Assembly: GCF_022179285.1 (NCBI RefSeq)
Contig: NZ_BPQO01000005.1
Span: forward strand, 1-64,000
Length of the DNA stretch: 64,000 nt
From: Methylobacterium hispanicum
GTDB taxonomy: Bacteria > Pseudomonadota > Alphaproteobacteria > Rhizobiales > Beijerinckiaceae
Direction of reading: 5' to 3'
In this document: piece after piece, positions 38,738 to 47,698 of the stretch
Layout: each line of letters begins with the position of its first letter
Numbering within the stretch: position 1 is the first letter of the stretch
Notes under the pieces: model-generated
Told to the model about the DNA's origin: nothing
The model's database searches: none
Seen by the model: only the letters and a program-made list of their open reading frames with translations
Program-made: the position numbers and the translations under genes

Positions 38738-39682
38738 TCAGACCAGGTACTGGTCGGCGATCGCCTGCCCGACCCGGTTGTTCTCGCCGATGAAGGCGGT
38801 CACGAACTCGTGCAGGCCGGCTGCGAAGATCCGATCGATGTCCTCGCCCTCCAGGCGCGCCAGCATGTTGCTGGCGAGTCGCTGGCTCGGGCCGCGCCGC
38901 CCGTAGGCGTCGGCTATCAGGTCGAGATGCTCCACCAGCATGCCGTAGCAGTTGGCGAAGGAGCGCGGCATCTGCCGGTTCAGGATGAGGAGGTCGGCCA
39001 CCAGCAGCGGCTTGATGCTCTCCCGGTAGACCCAGTGATAGGCGTTGAAGGCCGAGACCTCGCGCAGGATCGTGGTCCACTGGAAGTAGTCGAGGCTGCC
39101 GCCGACCTTCTCGCTCGCCGGCAGCAGGATCTGGTACTTCACGTCGAGGATGCGGGCGGTGTTGTCGGCCCGCTCGATCGCCGTGCCGAGCCGGGTGAAC
39201 CAGTAGGCGTCGTTGCGCAACATCGTGCGGTAGGCCGAGCCGTCGAAGGTCAGCGAGATGCCCTTCACCCAGTCGAGGAAGCGCGAGAACTCGTCCCGTG
39301 TCAGGTCGCGGCCCTCGTAGGAGCGCAGTTCCAGCCACGCGCCGTTGATCGCGTCCCACATCTCGGTGGTGAGCGCGGTGCGGACCGAGCGGGCGTTCTC
39401 GCGCGCCGTCTCGATGCAGGTGCGGATCGAGGACGGGTTCTTCGGGCTGAAGGCCAGGAAGTCGCAGACCGTGTGGCTGTTGACCGTGTCGTAATGCGCC
39501 TTGAAGGCGTCGGTATCGCCCGCGGAGGCGAGCGCGGAGGCCCACTCGTTGGTCTCGCCGCCCCCGTAGCTCGTCGGCAGCGAGGCGAGACGGTGGGCCG
39601 CGTCGAGGATGCGGGCGACGAACTCGGCGCGCTCGACGTAGCGCGAGAGCCAGTAGAGGTTGTCGGCGGTGCGGGACAGCAT
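38738..39682 (-). CDS. alpha-E domain-containing protein
   Basis: The 314-residue all-helical protein begins MLSRTADNLYWLSRYVERAEFVARILDAAHRL, the hallmark of the alpha-E family. It also contains ENARSVRTALTTEMWDAIN and RADNTARILDVKYQILL. Its biochemical role is not known. It is consistently encoded with circularly permuted ATP-grasp and transglutaminase genes and probably forms a complex with them. It sits 72 bp after the ATP-grasp gene. Confidence 0.9.
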   Translation of the reverse strand: MLSRTADNLYWLSRYVERAEFVARILDAAHRLASLPTSYGGGETNEWASALASAGDTDAFKAHYDTVNSHTVCDFLAFSPKNPSSIRTCIETARENARSVRTALTTEMWDAINGAWLELRSYEGRDLTRDEFSRFLDWVKGISLTFDGSAYRTMLRNDAYWFTRLGTAIERADNTARILDVKYQILLPASEKVGGSLDYFQWTTILREVSAFNAYHWVYRESIKPLLVADLLILNRQMPRSFANCYGMLVEHLDLIADAYGRRGPSQRLASNMLARLEGEDIDRIFAAGLHEFVTAFIGENNRVGQAIADQYLV

Positions 39683-39754
39683 GGGCGCTTCGCTGGGTTC
39701 GGCCGGTGAGGGCTCGATCGCTCGGTAGGGTTTCGTCTCGCGCGGGGCGGCGCC

Positions 39755-41194
39755 TCAGCCGTCCAACACCCAGGTATCCTTCGTGCCGCCGCCCTGGCTG
39801 GAATTCACCACCAGCGAGCCCTCCTTCAGCGCCACGCGGGTCAGGCCGCCCGGCACGATGCGGATCTCGTCCGCGCCGCAGAGCACGAAGGGCCGGAGAT
39901 CCACGTGCCGGGGCGCCACGCCCGAGGCCACGAAGGTCGGGCAGGTCGAGAGCGAGAGCGTCGGCTGGGCGATGAATCCGTCCGGCGCGTGGCGCAGGCG
40001 CCGGCCGAACTCCTCGATCTCGCGCTTGGTCGCGTGCGGGCCCACCAGCATGCCGTAGCCGCCCGAGCCGTTGACCTCCTTGACGACGAGGTCCTTCAGG
40101 TTGTCCATCACGTACGCGAAGGCGTCCTTCTCGCGGCAGCGATAGGTCGGGACGTTGTGCAGGATCGGCTCTTCGCCGGTGAAGAACTTCACGATCTCGG
40201 GCATGTAGCTGTAGACCGCCTTGTCGTCGGCGACCCCCGTGCCGACCGCGTTGGCCAGCGTCACGGTCCCGCGCTCGTAGGCGTTCATCAGCCCCGGCAC
40301 GCCGAGCACGGAATCGGGGCGGAAGACCAGCGGGTCGAGGAAGTCGTCGTCGAGGCGGCGATAGATCACGTCGACCCGGCGCGGTCCCTCGGTGGTGCGC
40401 ATGTAGACGACGTCGTCCTTGGTGAAGAGGTCGGAGGCCTCCACCAACTCGACGCCGAGCTTGTCGGCCAGGAACGAGTGCTCGTAGAAGGCCGAGTTGT
40501 AGCGCCCCGGGGTCAGGAGCACGCAGGTGGGGTCGCGCGTGGCGGTGGCGGGCGCGAGGCTGCGCAGCGTCGCCAGCAGCGCGTCCGGGTAGTTCTCGAC
40601 CGGTGCGACCCGGTGGCGGGAGAACAGGTCGGGAAAGAGCCGCAGCATCACCTCCCGGTTCTCCAGCATGTAGGACACGCCGGACGGGATGCGGGCGTTG
40701 TCCTCCAGCACGAAGAAATCGTTCTCGCCGGTCCGCACGATGTCGATGCCGGCGACGTGGACGTAGAGGTCGTGCGGCACCCGAAAGCTGCGCATCTCCA
40801 TGCGGTAATGCGCGTTGCGATAGACGAGGTCGGCCGGGATGATACCGGCCTTGATGCATTCCTGCGGGCCGTAGACGTCCTTCAGGAAGGCGTTGATGGC
40901 GGTCACCCGCTGCTTCAGCCCGCGCTCGAGGAACCCCCATTCGGGCTTGGTCAGCACCCGCGGGATGATGTCGAACGGGATCAGTCGCTCGGTCGATTCG
41001 TTGTCGCCGTAGACCGCGAAGGTGATGCCGATGCGGCGAAACAGCAGTTCCGCCTGGCTGCGGCGGGTGTTGAAATGGTCGGAGGGCGTGGTGTCGAGCC
41101 AGTTTTTCAGTTGTCCGTAGGCGTTGCGGATGTCCGCCGCGGTCGCGGCCGATCCTCCGTGTCCCGTCATCTCGTCGAACGCCACACCGGCCAT
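39755..41194 (-). CDS. circularly permuted type 2 ATP-grasp protein
   Basis: The 479-residue ligase-like protein has the order of the CP-ATP-grasp 2 family: NTRRSQAELLFRRIGITFAVYGDNE, GLKQRVTAINAFLKDVYG, FFVLEDNARIPSGVSYMLENRE, VVKEVNGSGGYGMLVGP and LRPFVLCG. It ends NSSQGGGTKDTWVLDG. It is predicted to form peptide or amide bonds using ATP. The ATG at 41194 has GGGAGGC eight bases upstream, so it is preferred over an in-frame GTG at 41218. It is the first gene of the Anbu cluster. Confidence 0.9.
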   Translation of the reverse strand: MAGVAFDEMTGHGGSAATAADIRNAYGQLKNWLDTTPSDHFNTRRSQAELLFRRIGITFAVYGDNESTERLIPFDIIPRVLTKPEWGFLERGLKQRVTAINAFLKDVYGPQECIKAGIIPADLVYRNAHYRMEMRSFRVPHDLYVHVAGIDIVRTGENDFFVLEDNARIPSGVSYMLENREVMLRLFPDLFSRHRVAPVENYPDALLATLRSLAPATATRDPTCVLLTPGRYNSAFYEHSFLADKLGVELVEASDLFTKDDVVYMRTTEGPRRVDVIYRRLDDDFLDPLVFRPDSVLGVPGLMNAYERGTVTLANAVGTGVADDKAVYSYMPEIVKFFTGEEPILHNVPTYRCREKDAFAYVMDNLKDLVVKEVNGSGGYGMLVGPHATKREIEEFGRRLRHAPDGFIAQPTLSLSTCPTFVASGVAPRHVDLRPFVLCGADEIRIVPGGLTRVALKEGSLVVNSSQGGGTKDTWVLDG

Positions 41195-41285
41195 CGCGCT
41201 GCCTCCCAGATACCGCACGCTAGAGGCAAGAGGCGCGCCACGCCAAGGATCCGCGGGGACCCGCGGGCTCGATCGCGCTACAACC

Positions 41286-42074
41286 TCAGAACAGCTTCAG
41301 CCCTTTCAGGCTGGCGTGCCCGGTGCGTCCGAGAATGATGTGGTCGTGCACGATGATTCCAAGTGGATCGAGCACATTCACCACCTCGCGTGTCATCCGG
41401 ACGTCGGCCGCCGAGGGGCTGGGATCGCCCGAGGGGTGGTTGTGGGCCAGGATGATGGCGGTGGCCGAGAGTTCGAGGGCGCGGCGCGCCACCTCGCGGG
41501 GATAGACCGGCGTGTGATCCACGGTGCCGCGTCCCTGCACCTCGTCGGCGATGAGGTGGTTGCGCTTGTCGAGGAAGAGGATCCGGAATTCCTCCCGTGC
41601 CGAGAAGGCCATGGTGGTGCGGCAATAGTCGAGCACCGCGCTCCAGGACGAGAGGAGCGAGCGCTCCTGGACCGCGCCGCGGGCCAGGCGGCGGCCGGCC
41701 GCCTCGGTCAGCTTGAGATCGACGATCACGCCGGGGCTGATGCCCTCGACCTCGGCAAGACGCGCGGGCTCGGCGCTCACGACCTCGGCGAAGCTGCCGA
41801 AGCGGTCGATCAGCGCCTTGGCGAGGGGTTTCACGTCCCGGCGGGGAATGGCTCGGAACAGGACGAGTTCGAGCAGTTCGTAATCCGGAAGCGCGTCGGC
41901 GCCGGCCTGTGCGAACCGGGCGCGCAGGCGCTCGCGGTGGCCGTGATAGTGCGGCGGCTCCGCGCCGCCCTTCGCCGGCGCGCTGTCTCCTCGGCCGTCC
42001 GCCCCGTCCACCGCCGGGCTCGCGGCGGCGCCGAGGTCGAGCAGCCCGCCGGGACCGGAGCCGCGCCGGGCCAT
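41286..42074 (-). CDS. radC: RadC-family JAB-domain protein
   Basis: The 262-residue protein has an N-terminal helix-hairpin-helix part ([46 protein letters not shown]). The C-terminal RPN11/JAB metalloprotease-like domain has [18 protein letters not shown] and the metal motif [14 protein letters not shown]. RadC was named for DNA repair, but its real function is unsettled. It follows map on the same strand with a 4-bp gap, so both are co-transcribed. Confidence 0.92.
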   Translation of the reverse strand: MARRGSGPGGLLDLGAAASPAVDGADGRGDSAPAKGGAEPPHYHGHRERLRARFAQAGADALPDYELLELVLFRAIPRRDVKPLAKALIDRFGSFAEVVSAEPARLAEVEGISPGVIVDLKLTEAAGRRLARGAVQERSLLSSWSAVLDYCRTTMAFSAREEFRILFLDKRNHLIADEVQGRGTVDHTPVYPREVARRALELSATAIILAHNHPSGDPSPSAADVRMTREVVNVLDPLGIIVHDHIILGRTGHASLKGLKLF

Positions 42075-42078
42075 CGGG

Positions 42079-42909
42079 TCAGGCGCCCGGGTTGGTGGGC
42101 TGGTGCAGGCCTCTGGGCGAGACCGTGAAGATCTCGCAACCCGTCTCGGTGACCGCGACGGTGTGCTCGAACTGGGCGGAGAGCGAGCGGTCCCGGGTGA
42201 CCGCGGTCCAGCCGTCGGCCAGCACCTTCACGGAGGGGCGTCCGAGATTGATCATCGGCTCGATGGTGAAGAACTGGCCCGCCTTCAACGGCACGTCGTA
42301 GCTCGCCTCGACGTAGTGCAGGATGGTGGGCGCGTCGTGGTAGGTGCGACCGAGGCCGTGGCCGCAGAAGTCGCGCACCACCGAGCAGCGCTCCGCCTCG
42401 GCGTAGTCCTGGATCGCCCGGCCGATGTCGTTGGTCGAGCCGCCGGGCCTGACCGCCGCGATGCCGCGCATCAGCGCCTCGTAGGTGATCTCGCACAGGC
42501 GCGCCGCCTTGCGGGGCACCTCGCCCACGAAGGCCATGCGGCTCGAATCGCCGTGCCAGCCGTCGAGGATCAGGCAGATGTCGAGGTTGACGATGTCGCC
42601 CTCGCGCAGCGGCTTGTCGTTCGGGATGCCGTGGCAGACCACGTGGTTGATCGAGGTGCAGATCGACTTCGGGTAGCCGCGGTAGAGGAGCGAGGCCGGG
42701 TAGGCGCCGTTGTCCATCGCGAACTCGTAGGCGAGCCTGTCGAGTGCCTCCGTGGTGATTCCGGGCTGGGTCGCCTCCATCAGGAGGTCTAGGGCCTCGG
42801 CCGTCAGGCGGCCCGCCCGCCGCATGCCCTCGAAGCCCTCCGGCCCGTGGATCGGTGCCTCGGGGGAACGGCGCGCGCCCTGCGCGGTCGCTTGGTCTTG
42901 CTGGTTCAT
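42079..42909 (-). CDS. map: methionine aminopeptidase, type I
   Basis: Map removes the initiator Met from nascent proteins. The 276-residue enzyme carries the dinuclear metal ligands: the Asp pair in [19 protein letters not shown], His in [12 protein letters not shown], and Glu in FTIEPMI and [23 protein letters not shown] holds the substrate His. There are about 25 residues of extra N-terminal sequence. It is upstream of radC in one operon. Confidence 0.95.
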   Translation of the reverse strand: MNQQDQATAQGARRSPEAPIHGPEGFEGMRRAGRLTAEALDLLMEATQPGITTEALDRLAYEFAMDNGAYPASLLYRGYPKSICTSINHVVCHGIPNDKPLREGDIVNLDICLILDGWHGDSSRMAFVGEVPRKAARLCEITYEALMRGIAAVRPGGSTNDIGRAIQDYAEAERCSVVRDFCGHGLGRTYHDAPTILHYVEASYDVPLKAGQFFTIEPMINLGRPSVKVLADGWTAVTRDRSLSAQFEHTVAVTETGCEIFTVSPRGLHQPTNPGA

Positions 42910-43118
42910 TCGGCGGGTCTTGCGCTGCGGCGTCTCTCAGCCGCTATGTACGGTGTGCGGGGGCTTTCCGCCAAGCGGCACGACGTATCGGGCACGCGCC
43001 GGCAGGGCTCGCGCGGCGGCCCGGATGGAGCGCGGGCTTGCGTGCGGCGCGGCGCTTCCCCCATAAGCGGCAGCGGATCGGGCCGCCCGCGCGGCTCTCA
43101 CGAGCAGCAGGGCGGCAG

Positions 43119-43385
43119 ATGGCTGACAAGGCGGTTCCGCACTTCCACAACGACCTCGGCGTGCCCGTCATCGAGGTCGGGGCGCGCGAGTTCATGTGCA
43201 TCGGCGCGCGCCCGCCCTTCGACCATCCGCACGTCTTCCTCGACATGGGCGCGGACGACGAGATCATCTGCCAGTACTGCTCCACGCTCTACCGCTACCG
43301 CGCGGGGCTGAAGGCGACCGAATCGAACCCGCCGGCCTGCCTGTGGGACGACAGCAGCACGGCGGGCGGCGCCAAGGCGGCCTGA
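43119..43385 (+). CDS. zinc-finger CHCC domain protein
   Basis: The 88-residue protein has the NDUFS6-like zinc finger: EFMCIGARPPFDHPHVFLDMG followed by IICQYCSTLYRYRA, giving ligands C, H, C, C. Mitochondrial NDUFS6 is a complex I assembly/accessory subunit, and alphaproteobacterial homologues are probably complex I accessory proteins. The ATG at 43119 follows AGGGCGGC. The FAD monooxygenase gene begins within 20 bases of its stop. Confidence 0.85.
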   Translation: MADKAVPHFHNDLGVPVIEVGAREFMCIGARPPFDHPHVFLDMGADDEIICQYCSTLYRYRAGLKATESNPPACLWDDSSTAGGAKAA

Positions 43386-43402
43386 GCGCGCCCGCGCCGG
43401 CC

Positions 43403-44584
43403 GTGGCCGCGCTCGACATCGCCGTCGTCGGCGCCGGCATCGGTGGTTTGACCGCCGCGCTCGCGCTCGCCGACGCCGGGCACCGGGTCACGCTCGTCGA
43501 GCGGCGCACCGGCTTCAGCGAGGTCGGAGCGGGTCTGCAGCTCTCGCCGAACGCCAGCCGGGTCCTCGGCGATCTCGGGCTCGGCGCGGCGCTGCGGCGC
43601 GCGGCCAGCGAGCCGCCGGGCGTCGTGGTCCGCGCCCTCGACAGCGGTCGCCGGATCGGCGGCGTCAGCCTCGGGGCGACCGCCCGCGAGCGCTACGGCG
43701 CGCCCTACTATGTCATCCACCGGGCCGACCTGCAGACGGTGCTTCTCGATGCGGTGCGGGCGCGGCCCAACATCCGCCTCCTCGTCGGGCGCGGCGTCAC
43801 GGGGCTCTCCGAGGGCGCCGACGGCGTCGCGCTGACCTGCGAGGGCGACGTCCGGGTCGATACGGTGGAGGCCGACCTCGCGATCGGTGCGGACGGCCTC
43901 CACTCGCGCGTCCGCGGCCATCTCGACCCCGCGCCCCTGCGGCCCGGCCACATGGCGGCTTGGCGCGCGGTGCTCCCGCGCGAGGGCCTGCCCGACGGGC
44001 TCGGCGGCGCGGAGACCGGCCTCTGGCTGGGGGCCGGCCGCCACGTCGTCCACTACCCGATCCGGGGCGGCCGCTTCCTCAACGTGGTGGCGATCGTGCC
44101 CGAGCGGCAGGGCGACGCGGATTGGGGGCGGATCGGCGACCCCGCGGTGCTCCGCACGCATTTCCGCGGCTGCGCGGCGCCGCTGCGCGCGCTGCTGGCC
44201 ATGCCCGATTCCTGGCTGGTGTGGTCGCTCGCCGAGCGCGCGGTGGCGCGGCCGATCGCCCGCGGACGGGTGGCGCTGCTGGGCGACGCCGCCCACCCGG
44301 TCCTGCCCTTCCTGGCGCAGGGCGCGGCGCTCGCGATCGAGGACGCGGCCGTGCTCGTCCGCTGCCTCGCCGCGGGGCCGGTTCCGGACGCGCTCCCGGC
44401 CTACGCCGCCGCCCGGGCGCGCCGGGTCGCGCGCGTGCAGCGCGCCGCCCGCGGCAACGGGCGCACCTATCACGCCGGCCCGCTGACCGCCTTCGCCCGC
44501 GACCTCGTGATGCGCCGCCTCGGGCCGGACGGGATGCGCGAGCGCTACGCCTGGCTCTACGGCTGGACGCCGGACCCGGCCTGA
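43403..44584 (+). CDS. FAD-dependent aromatic-type monooxygenase
   Basis: A 393-residue group A flavoprotein hydroxylase like salicylate or 3-hydroxybenzoate 6-hydroxylase. Motifs are IAVVGAGIGGLTAALALADAG, VTLVERRTGFSEVGAGLQLSPNASRVL, DLAIGADGLHSRVRG (DG fingerprint), and GRVALLGDAAHPVLPFLAQGAALAIEDAAVL (GD fingerprint). The GTG at 43403 is chosen; CTG at 43382 overlapping the previous stop is possible. The substrate is unknown; a UbiH-like role is less likely from the motif spacing. Confidence 0.82.
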   Translation: MAALDIAVVGAGIGGLTAALALADAGHRVTLVERRTGFSEVGAGLQLSPNASRVLGDLGLGAALRRAASEPPGVVVRALDSGRRIGGVSLGATARERYGAPYYVIHRADLQTVLLDAVRARPNIRLLVGRGVTGLSEGADGVALTCEGDVRVDTVEADLAIGADGLHSRVRGHLDPAPLRPGHMAAWRAVLPREGLPDGLGGAETGLWLGAGRHVVHYPIRGGRFLNVVAIVPERQGDADWGRIGDPAVLRTHFRGCAAPLRALLAMPDSWLVWSLAERAVARPIARGRVALLGDAAHPVLPFLAQGAALAIEDAAVLVRCLAAGPVPDALPAYAAARARRVARVQRAARGNGRTYHAGPLTAFARDLVMRRLGPDGMRERYAWLYGWTPDPA

Positions 44585-44630
44585 CTGCCCGCTTGATCTC
44601 GGGCGGGCGCCCGGCTACCGCTCGGCCCGC

Positions 44631-44717
<87 letters not shown>

Positions 44718-44731
44718 CCCGCCGCGGCGCC

Positions 44732-46099
44732 TCACAGCAGCGTGCCGCGCAGGATCACCAGCGCCACCGAGAAGTAGATCACCAGCCCGGTGACGTCGAC
44801 CAGCGTCGCCACGAAGGGCGCCGAGGCGGTGGCCGGATCGAAGCCGACGCGCTGGAGCGCGAAGGGCAGCATCGAACCCGCGAGCGAGCCGAAGGTGACG
44901 ATGCCGACGAGCGCCGCGCCGACGGTCGCCGCGACCAGAGGCCAGTGCGGGCCGTAATCGTAGAGCCCGGCCTCCTGCCAGATCGCGATGCGGGCGACCG
45001 CGATGGTGCCCAGGATCGCGCCGAGGACCAGCCCGGTCGGCAGCTCGCGCAGAGCCACCCGCCACCAGTCGCGCAGGCGGATCTGGTGGAGCGCCAGGGC
45101 GCGGATCAGCAGGGAGGTGGCCTGCGAGCCGGAATTGCCGCCCGAACTCATGATGAGCGGGATGAACAGCGTCAGCACGAGCGCCCGCTCCAACTCGCCC
45201 TCGAAGCCCTGCATGGCGGATGCCGTCAGCATCTCGGAGAGGAACAGGGCGCAGAGCCAGCCGGCCCGCTTCCGGATCATCGTGAAGAAGCCGATCTCCA
45301 TGTAGGGCTCGGGCAGCGCCTCCATGCCGCCGAAGCGCTGCACGTCCTGGGTCTGCTTGGCCACCATCGCGTCGATGATGTCATCGACCGTCACGATGCC
45401 GATGACGTGGCCGACGGCGTCGACCACGGGCAAGGCCAGCAGGTCGTACTTGGAGATCAGGCGGGCGGCCTCCTCGCGGCTCGCGGTCGGCGTCACGCTG
45501 AGCGGGCGCCGCTCGGGGGCGACCGCGAGCACGCTGTCCCCCGGCTCGCCCGCGATGAGGCGGCGCAGCGGCACCGCCTTCGTCAGCGTGCCGGTGCGCG
45601 GGTCGAGCACGAAGATCGCGTAGATGGTCTCGCGGGTGCGCTCGACCTGCCGGATGTGGTCGAGCGTCCGCGCGACCGTCCAGGTCGCCGGCACGGTGAC
45701 GAACTCGGTCGTCATCAGCGAGCCGACCGTCTCCTCGCCGTAGGCGCTGAGCCGGTCGACCGCACCGCGGGTCTCGGCGTCGAGGCGAGCGCGCAGGTCC
45801 GAGCGGCCGGGCTCCTCGATCTCCCGGAACACGTCCGTCACCCGGTCGGCCGACATGCCCGTGAGGTAGGCGGCGACGCGGTCGCGGGGCAGGATCTCGA
45901 TGATGTCGGCCGCGCAGGCGAGCTCGGGCTGATCCAGCACCTCGACCGCCCGCTCGAACGACAGGCCGAGCAGGATCGCGGCGGCGACCTCGGGCGCCTC
46001 GGCGTTCAGCGCCTCCACGATGTCCGGCGCGCGCTCATCGGAGAGCCGGGCCGCCAGCACGGAGGGCTCGACCCGGAGGGGGGTGACGATCTCGTTCAT
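44732..46099 (-). CDS. mgtE: magnesium transporter MgtE
   Basis: A 455-residue inner-membrane Mg2+ channel. The cytoplasmic N domain (LNAEAPEVAAAILLGLSFERAVEVL) precedes a CBS pair (GSLMTTEFVTVPATWTVART; PVVDAVGHVIGIVTVDDIIDAM). Five C-terminal membrane helices contain the conserved PLIMSSGGNSGSQATSLLIRALAL. The CBS domains sense intracellular Mg2+ and gate the pore. It is monocistronic, convergent with the tRNA-Leu. Confidence 0.94.
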   Translation of the reverse strand: MNEIVTPLRVEPSVLAARLSDERAPDIVEALNAEAPEVAAAILLGLSFERAVEVLDQPELACAADIIEILPRDRVAAYLTGMSADRVTDVFREIEEPGRSDLRARLDAETRGAVDRLSAYGEETVGSLMTTEFVTVPATWTVARTLDHIRQVERTRETIYAIFVLDPRTGTLTKAVPLRRLIAGEPGDSVLAVAPERRPLSVTPTASREEAARLISKYDLLALPVVDAVGHVIGIVTVDDIIDAMVAKQTQDVQRFGGMEALPEPYMEIGFFTMIRKRAGWLCALFLSEMLTASAMQGFEGELERALVLTLFIPLIMSSGGNSGSQATSLLIRALALHQIRLRDWWRVALRELPTGLVLGAILGTIAVARIAIWQEAGLYDYGPHWPLVAATVGAALVGIVTFGSLAGSMLPFALQRVGFDPATASAPFVATLVDVTGLVIYFSVALVILRGTLL

Positions 46100-46600
46100 C
46101 GGCCTCGCCTCGCCTTCGAGGCGACGGCTCCCGCGCGTCCGGCCGAGCCCGGGCGCGCGGAGGGCCCGCGTGAGGGTCTCAGGCGGGCGGGCGCATCACG
46201 GGTCTCGGCGAAGGCGGTCGGTCGGGTCCGTCGCTGGGCATCGCTGATATCGGGTGAGTCGTCGGCCTGAGCCGGCGCGGCTCCGATGCGCCTCGGCGCG
46301 GAAACCGTCAAGGCCGCGGCCTCTCGTGCCCCCGCCGTCCAGCCGTCACAGCGAAGCAGGGACGGGATCGATGCGCCTTGACGATCCAGGCATCCGAACG
46401 CTCGGGGCGTGTATGCCGGAACCGTCACCGGCTTCGCCTACCTCGTGCACGTCGCCGCCCTGCGCGCCATCCTCGACGGCGCGGGGGCTGTCGCGGACGC
46501 CTGCGCCGGGTCCCGGCAGCCCTTGCCGGACGGGCCGGGCGGGGACGCTGGCTGAGGCGCGCAGCAGGCCGCCTATGAGAAATATAAGTGGAGGGCCCGC
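46100..46600. other. 500-bp spacer upstream of pqqA pair
   Basis: No firm gene. One frame, 46409-46555 (+, GTG start, 48 codons), reads VYAGTVTGFAYLVHVAALR at its start and has coding-like third-position GC. It lacks a good ribosome-binding site and matches nothing recognised, so it may be a gene remnant. The rest holds short GC-rich palindromes only. Confidence 0.35.
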
Positions 46601-46630
46601 TTGTATTGCGCCCAACAGATCACCTATGTT
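46601..46630 (+). promoter_or_regulatory. candidate promoter of pqqA pair
   Basis: TTGTAT at 46601-46606 and TATGTT at 46625-46630 are separated by 18 bases, a sigma-70-like arrangement, 27 bases before the first pqqA ATG. The local AT content rises sharply here (AAATATAAG just upstream). Not tested. Confidence 0.4.
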
Positions 46631-46656
46631 TCCTCCATCAACAGAGGAGAAACGCC

Positions 46657-46746
46657 ATGGCTTGGTCCGCCCCCGTCGTCCAAGAAATCTGCGTCGGCAT
46701 GGAAGTCACCAGCTACGAATCGGCTGAGATCGACACCTTCAACTGA
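46657..46746 (+). CDS. pqqA: PQQ precursor peptide PqqA, copy 1
   Basis: A 29-residue ribosomal peptide, MAWSAPVVQEICVGMEVTSY then ESAEIDTFN. The Glu16 and Tyr20 pair (E-x3-Y) is the pair that PqqE crosslinks to form the quinone skeleton of pyrroloquinoline quinone. PQQ is the cofactor of methanol dehydrogenase in methylotrophs. GAGGAGAAA precedes the ATG. It is too short for ordinary gene finders. No pqqB, C, D or E lies nearby, and a second copy follows 59 bp later. Confidence 0.93.
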   Translation: MAWSAPVVQEICVGMEVTSYESAEIDTFN

Positions 46747-46805
46747 TCCGGCGGCTGCGCGAGCGTCCGCGCGCCGAACCCCCGATCCCATTCAGGAGAG
46801 ACATC

Positions 46806-46895
46806 ATGACTTGGTCCGCCCCCATCGTTCAGGAAGTCTGCGTCGGCATGGAAGTCACCAGCTACGAATCGGCTGAGATCGACACCTTCAACTGA
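46806..46895 (+). CDS. pqqA: PQQ precursor peptide PqqA, copy 2
   Basis: A second 29-residue precursor, MTWSAPIVQEVCVGMEVTSY then ESAEIDTFN. It differs from copy 1 only at residues 2, 7 and 11 and keeps the Glu16/Tyr20 pair. CAGGAGAG lies upstream of the ATG. The shared C-terminal codons are nearly identical in DNA, which indicates a recent tandem duplication or gene conversion. A strong terminator follows 27 bases after the stop. Confidence 0.93.
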   Translation: MTWSAPIVQEVCVGMEVTSYESAEIDTFN

Positions 46896-46922
46896 GCCGA
46901 CGGCCGCTGAAGCGGCCCGTCG

Positions 46923-46959
46923 GGGCGCCGCCTCTCCGGAGGCGGCGCCCTTTCTCGTT
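46923..46959 (+). terminator. rho-independent terminator after pqqA pair
   Basis: GGGCGCCGCCTC at 46923-46934 pairs perfectly with GAGGCGGCGCCC at 46939-46950 around TCCG, followed by TTTCTCGTT. This 12-bp GC stem and T-rich tail form one of the clearest terminators in the window. It closes the pqqA-pqqA transcript. Confidence 0.85.
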
Positions 46960-46964
46960 GTGCG

Positions 46965-47013
46965 AACGCATCGGGGGCCGGGACGCTTGACGCGCCCCGG
47001 CCCCCGATGCGTT
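46965..47013. terminator. 18-bp inverted repeat, probable terminator of ldtR
   Basis: AACGCATCGGGGGCCGGG at 46965-46982 pairs perfectly with its complement at 46996-47013 around 13 bases. It lies between the pqqA terminator and the convergent MarR-type gene, whose stop codon is 15 bases away, so it most likely ends that gene's transcript. Confidence 0.6.
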
Positions 47014-47027
47014 CCGGCCCCGAGCGA

Positions 47028-47537
47028 TCAGAGGCGGTAGCGGATCTGGTCGGTCCAGAAGCGCTCCAGGCGGCCCAGCGCGACGTTGAGGCGGCCGAAA
47101 TCGTCCTCCGAGATACCGCCGATCGGCGCGATCGTGCGGGCATGCTTGTCGTAGAGGCCCTGGATGATGTCGTGGATCGCGCGGCCCTTGTCGGTCAGCG
47201 AGATCCGCACGGCGCGCCGGTCCGTCTTCGAGCGGGCATGGTGCAGGAAGCCCAGCTCGACCAGCTTCTTCACGTTGTAGGAAACGTTCGAGCCGAGATA
47301 GTAGCCCTTGGTGCGCAGCTCGCTCGCGGTGAGCTCCTTGTCGCCGATGTTGTAGAGCAGCAGCGCCTGGACGCTGTTGACGTCCTCGCGGCCCCGGCGC
47401 TCGAACTCGTCCTTGATCACGTCGAGGAGGCGGCGGTGCAGCCGCTCCACCAGATGCAGGGCCTCGAGGTAGGCGCCCGCCGCCGGCAGAACCTCGGGGG
47501 CGGCGGTCTCGATCGCCTTGGTCGCCTGGGTCTTCAT
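47028..47537 (-). CDS. ldtR: MarR-family transcriptional regulator, LdtR-like
   Basis: A 169-residue dimeric winged-helix regulator. The helix-turn-helix/wing region reads ELTASELRTKGYYLGSNVSYNVKKLVELGFLHHARSKTDRRAVRISLTDKG. The SNVSYNVKKL recognition helix and overall length match the LdtR group of Rhizobiales, known in Liberibacter to control an L,D-transpeptidase and stress tolerance. The neighbouring DUF6163-type membrane gene is its usual companion. Assignment is from memory of the family. Confidence 0.8.
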   Translation of the reverse strand: MKTQATKAIETAAPEVLPAAGAYLEALHLVERLHRRLLDVIKDEFERRGREDVNSVQALLLYNIGDKELTASELRTKGYYLGSNVSYNVKKLVELGFLHHARSKTDRRAVRISLTDKGRAIHDIIQGLYDKHARTIAPIGGISEDDFGRLNVALGRLERFWTDQIRYRL

Positions 47538-47698
47538 CCTCTGCCTCGCCTGATCCGGTTGTGCCGGCCGCCGCTGTCCGGCGCCGCTTATGGGTTCAAC
47601 CTAGGTGCCGGGAATGAAAGGCGGTTTAAGCGACAGGATGAATTGGCGATTTACTTCTATGGGTAAACGCAAACTGAAGGGTCGCGACAACTTTCCGT

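Noticed and set aside
37884..40940. A single 1018-codon frame spanning three Anbu-cluster genes
   Set aside because: Only the last 275 codons encode a real protein (transglutaminase). The rest is an out-of-frame reading of the alpha-E and ATP-grasp genes, so it is not a fusion.
41286..42074. radC as a second mobile-element insertion site
   Set aside because: The gene is full length with intact JAB motifs and normal neighbours.
46254..46727. A 157-codon + frame over the pqqA region
   Set aside because: It overlaps the first pqqA out of frame and looks random.
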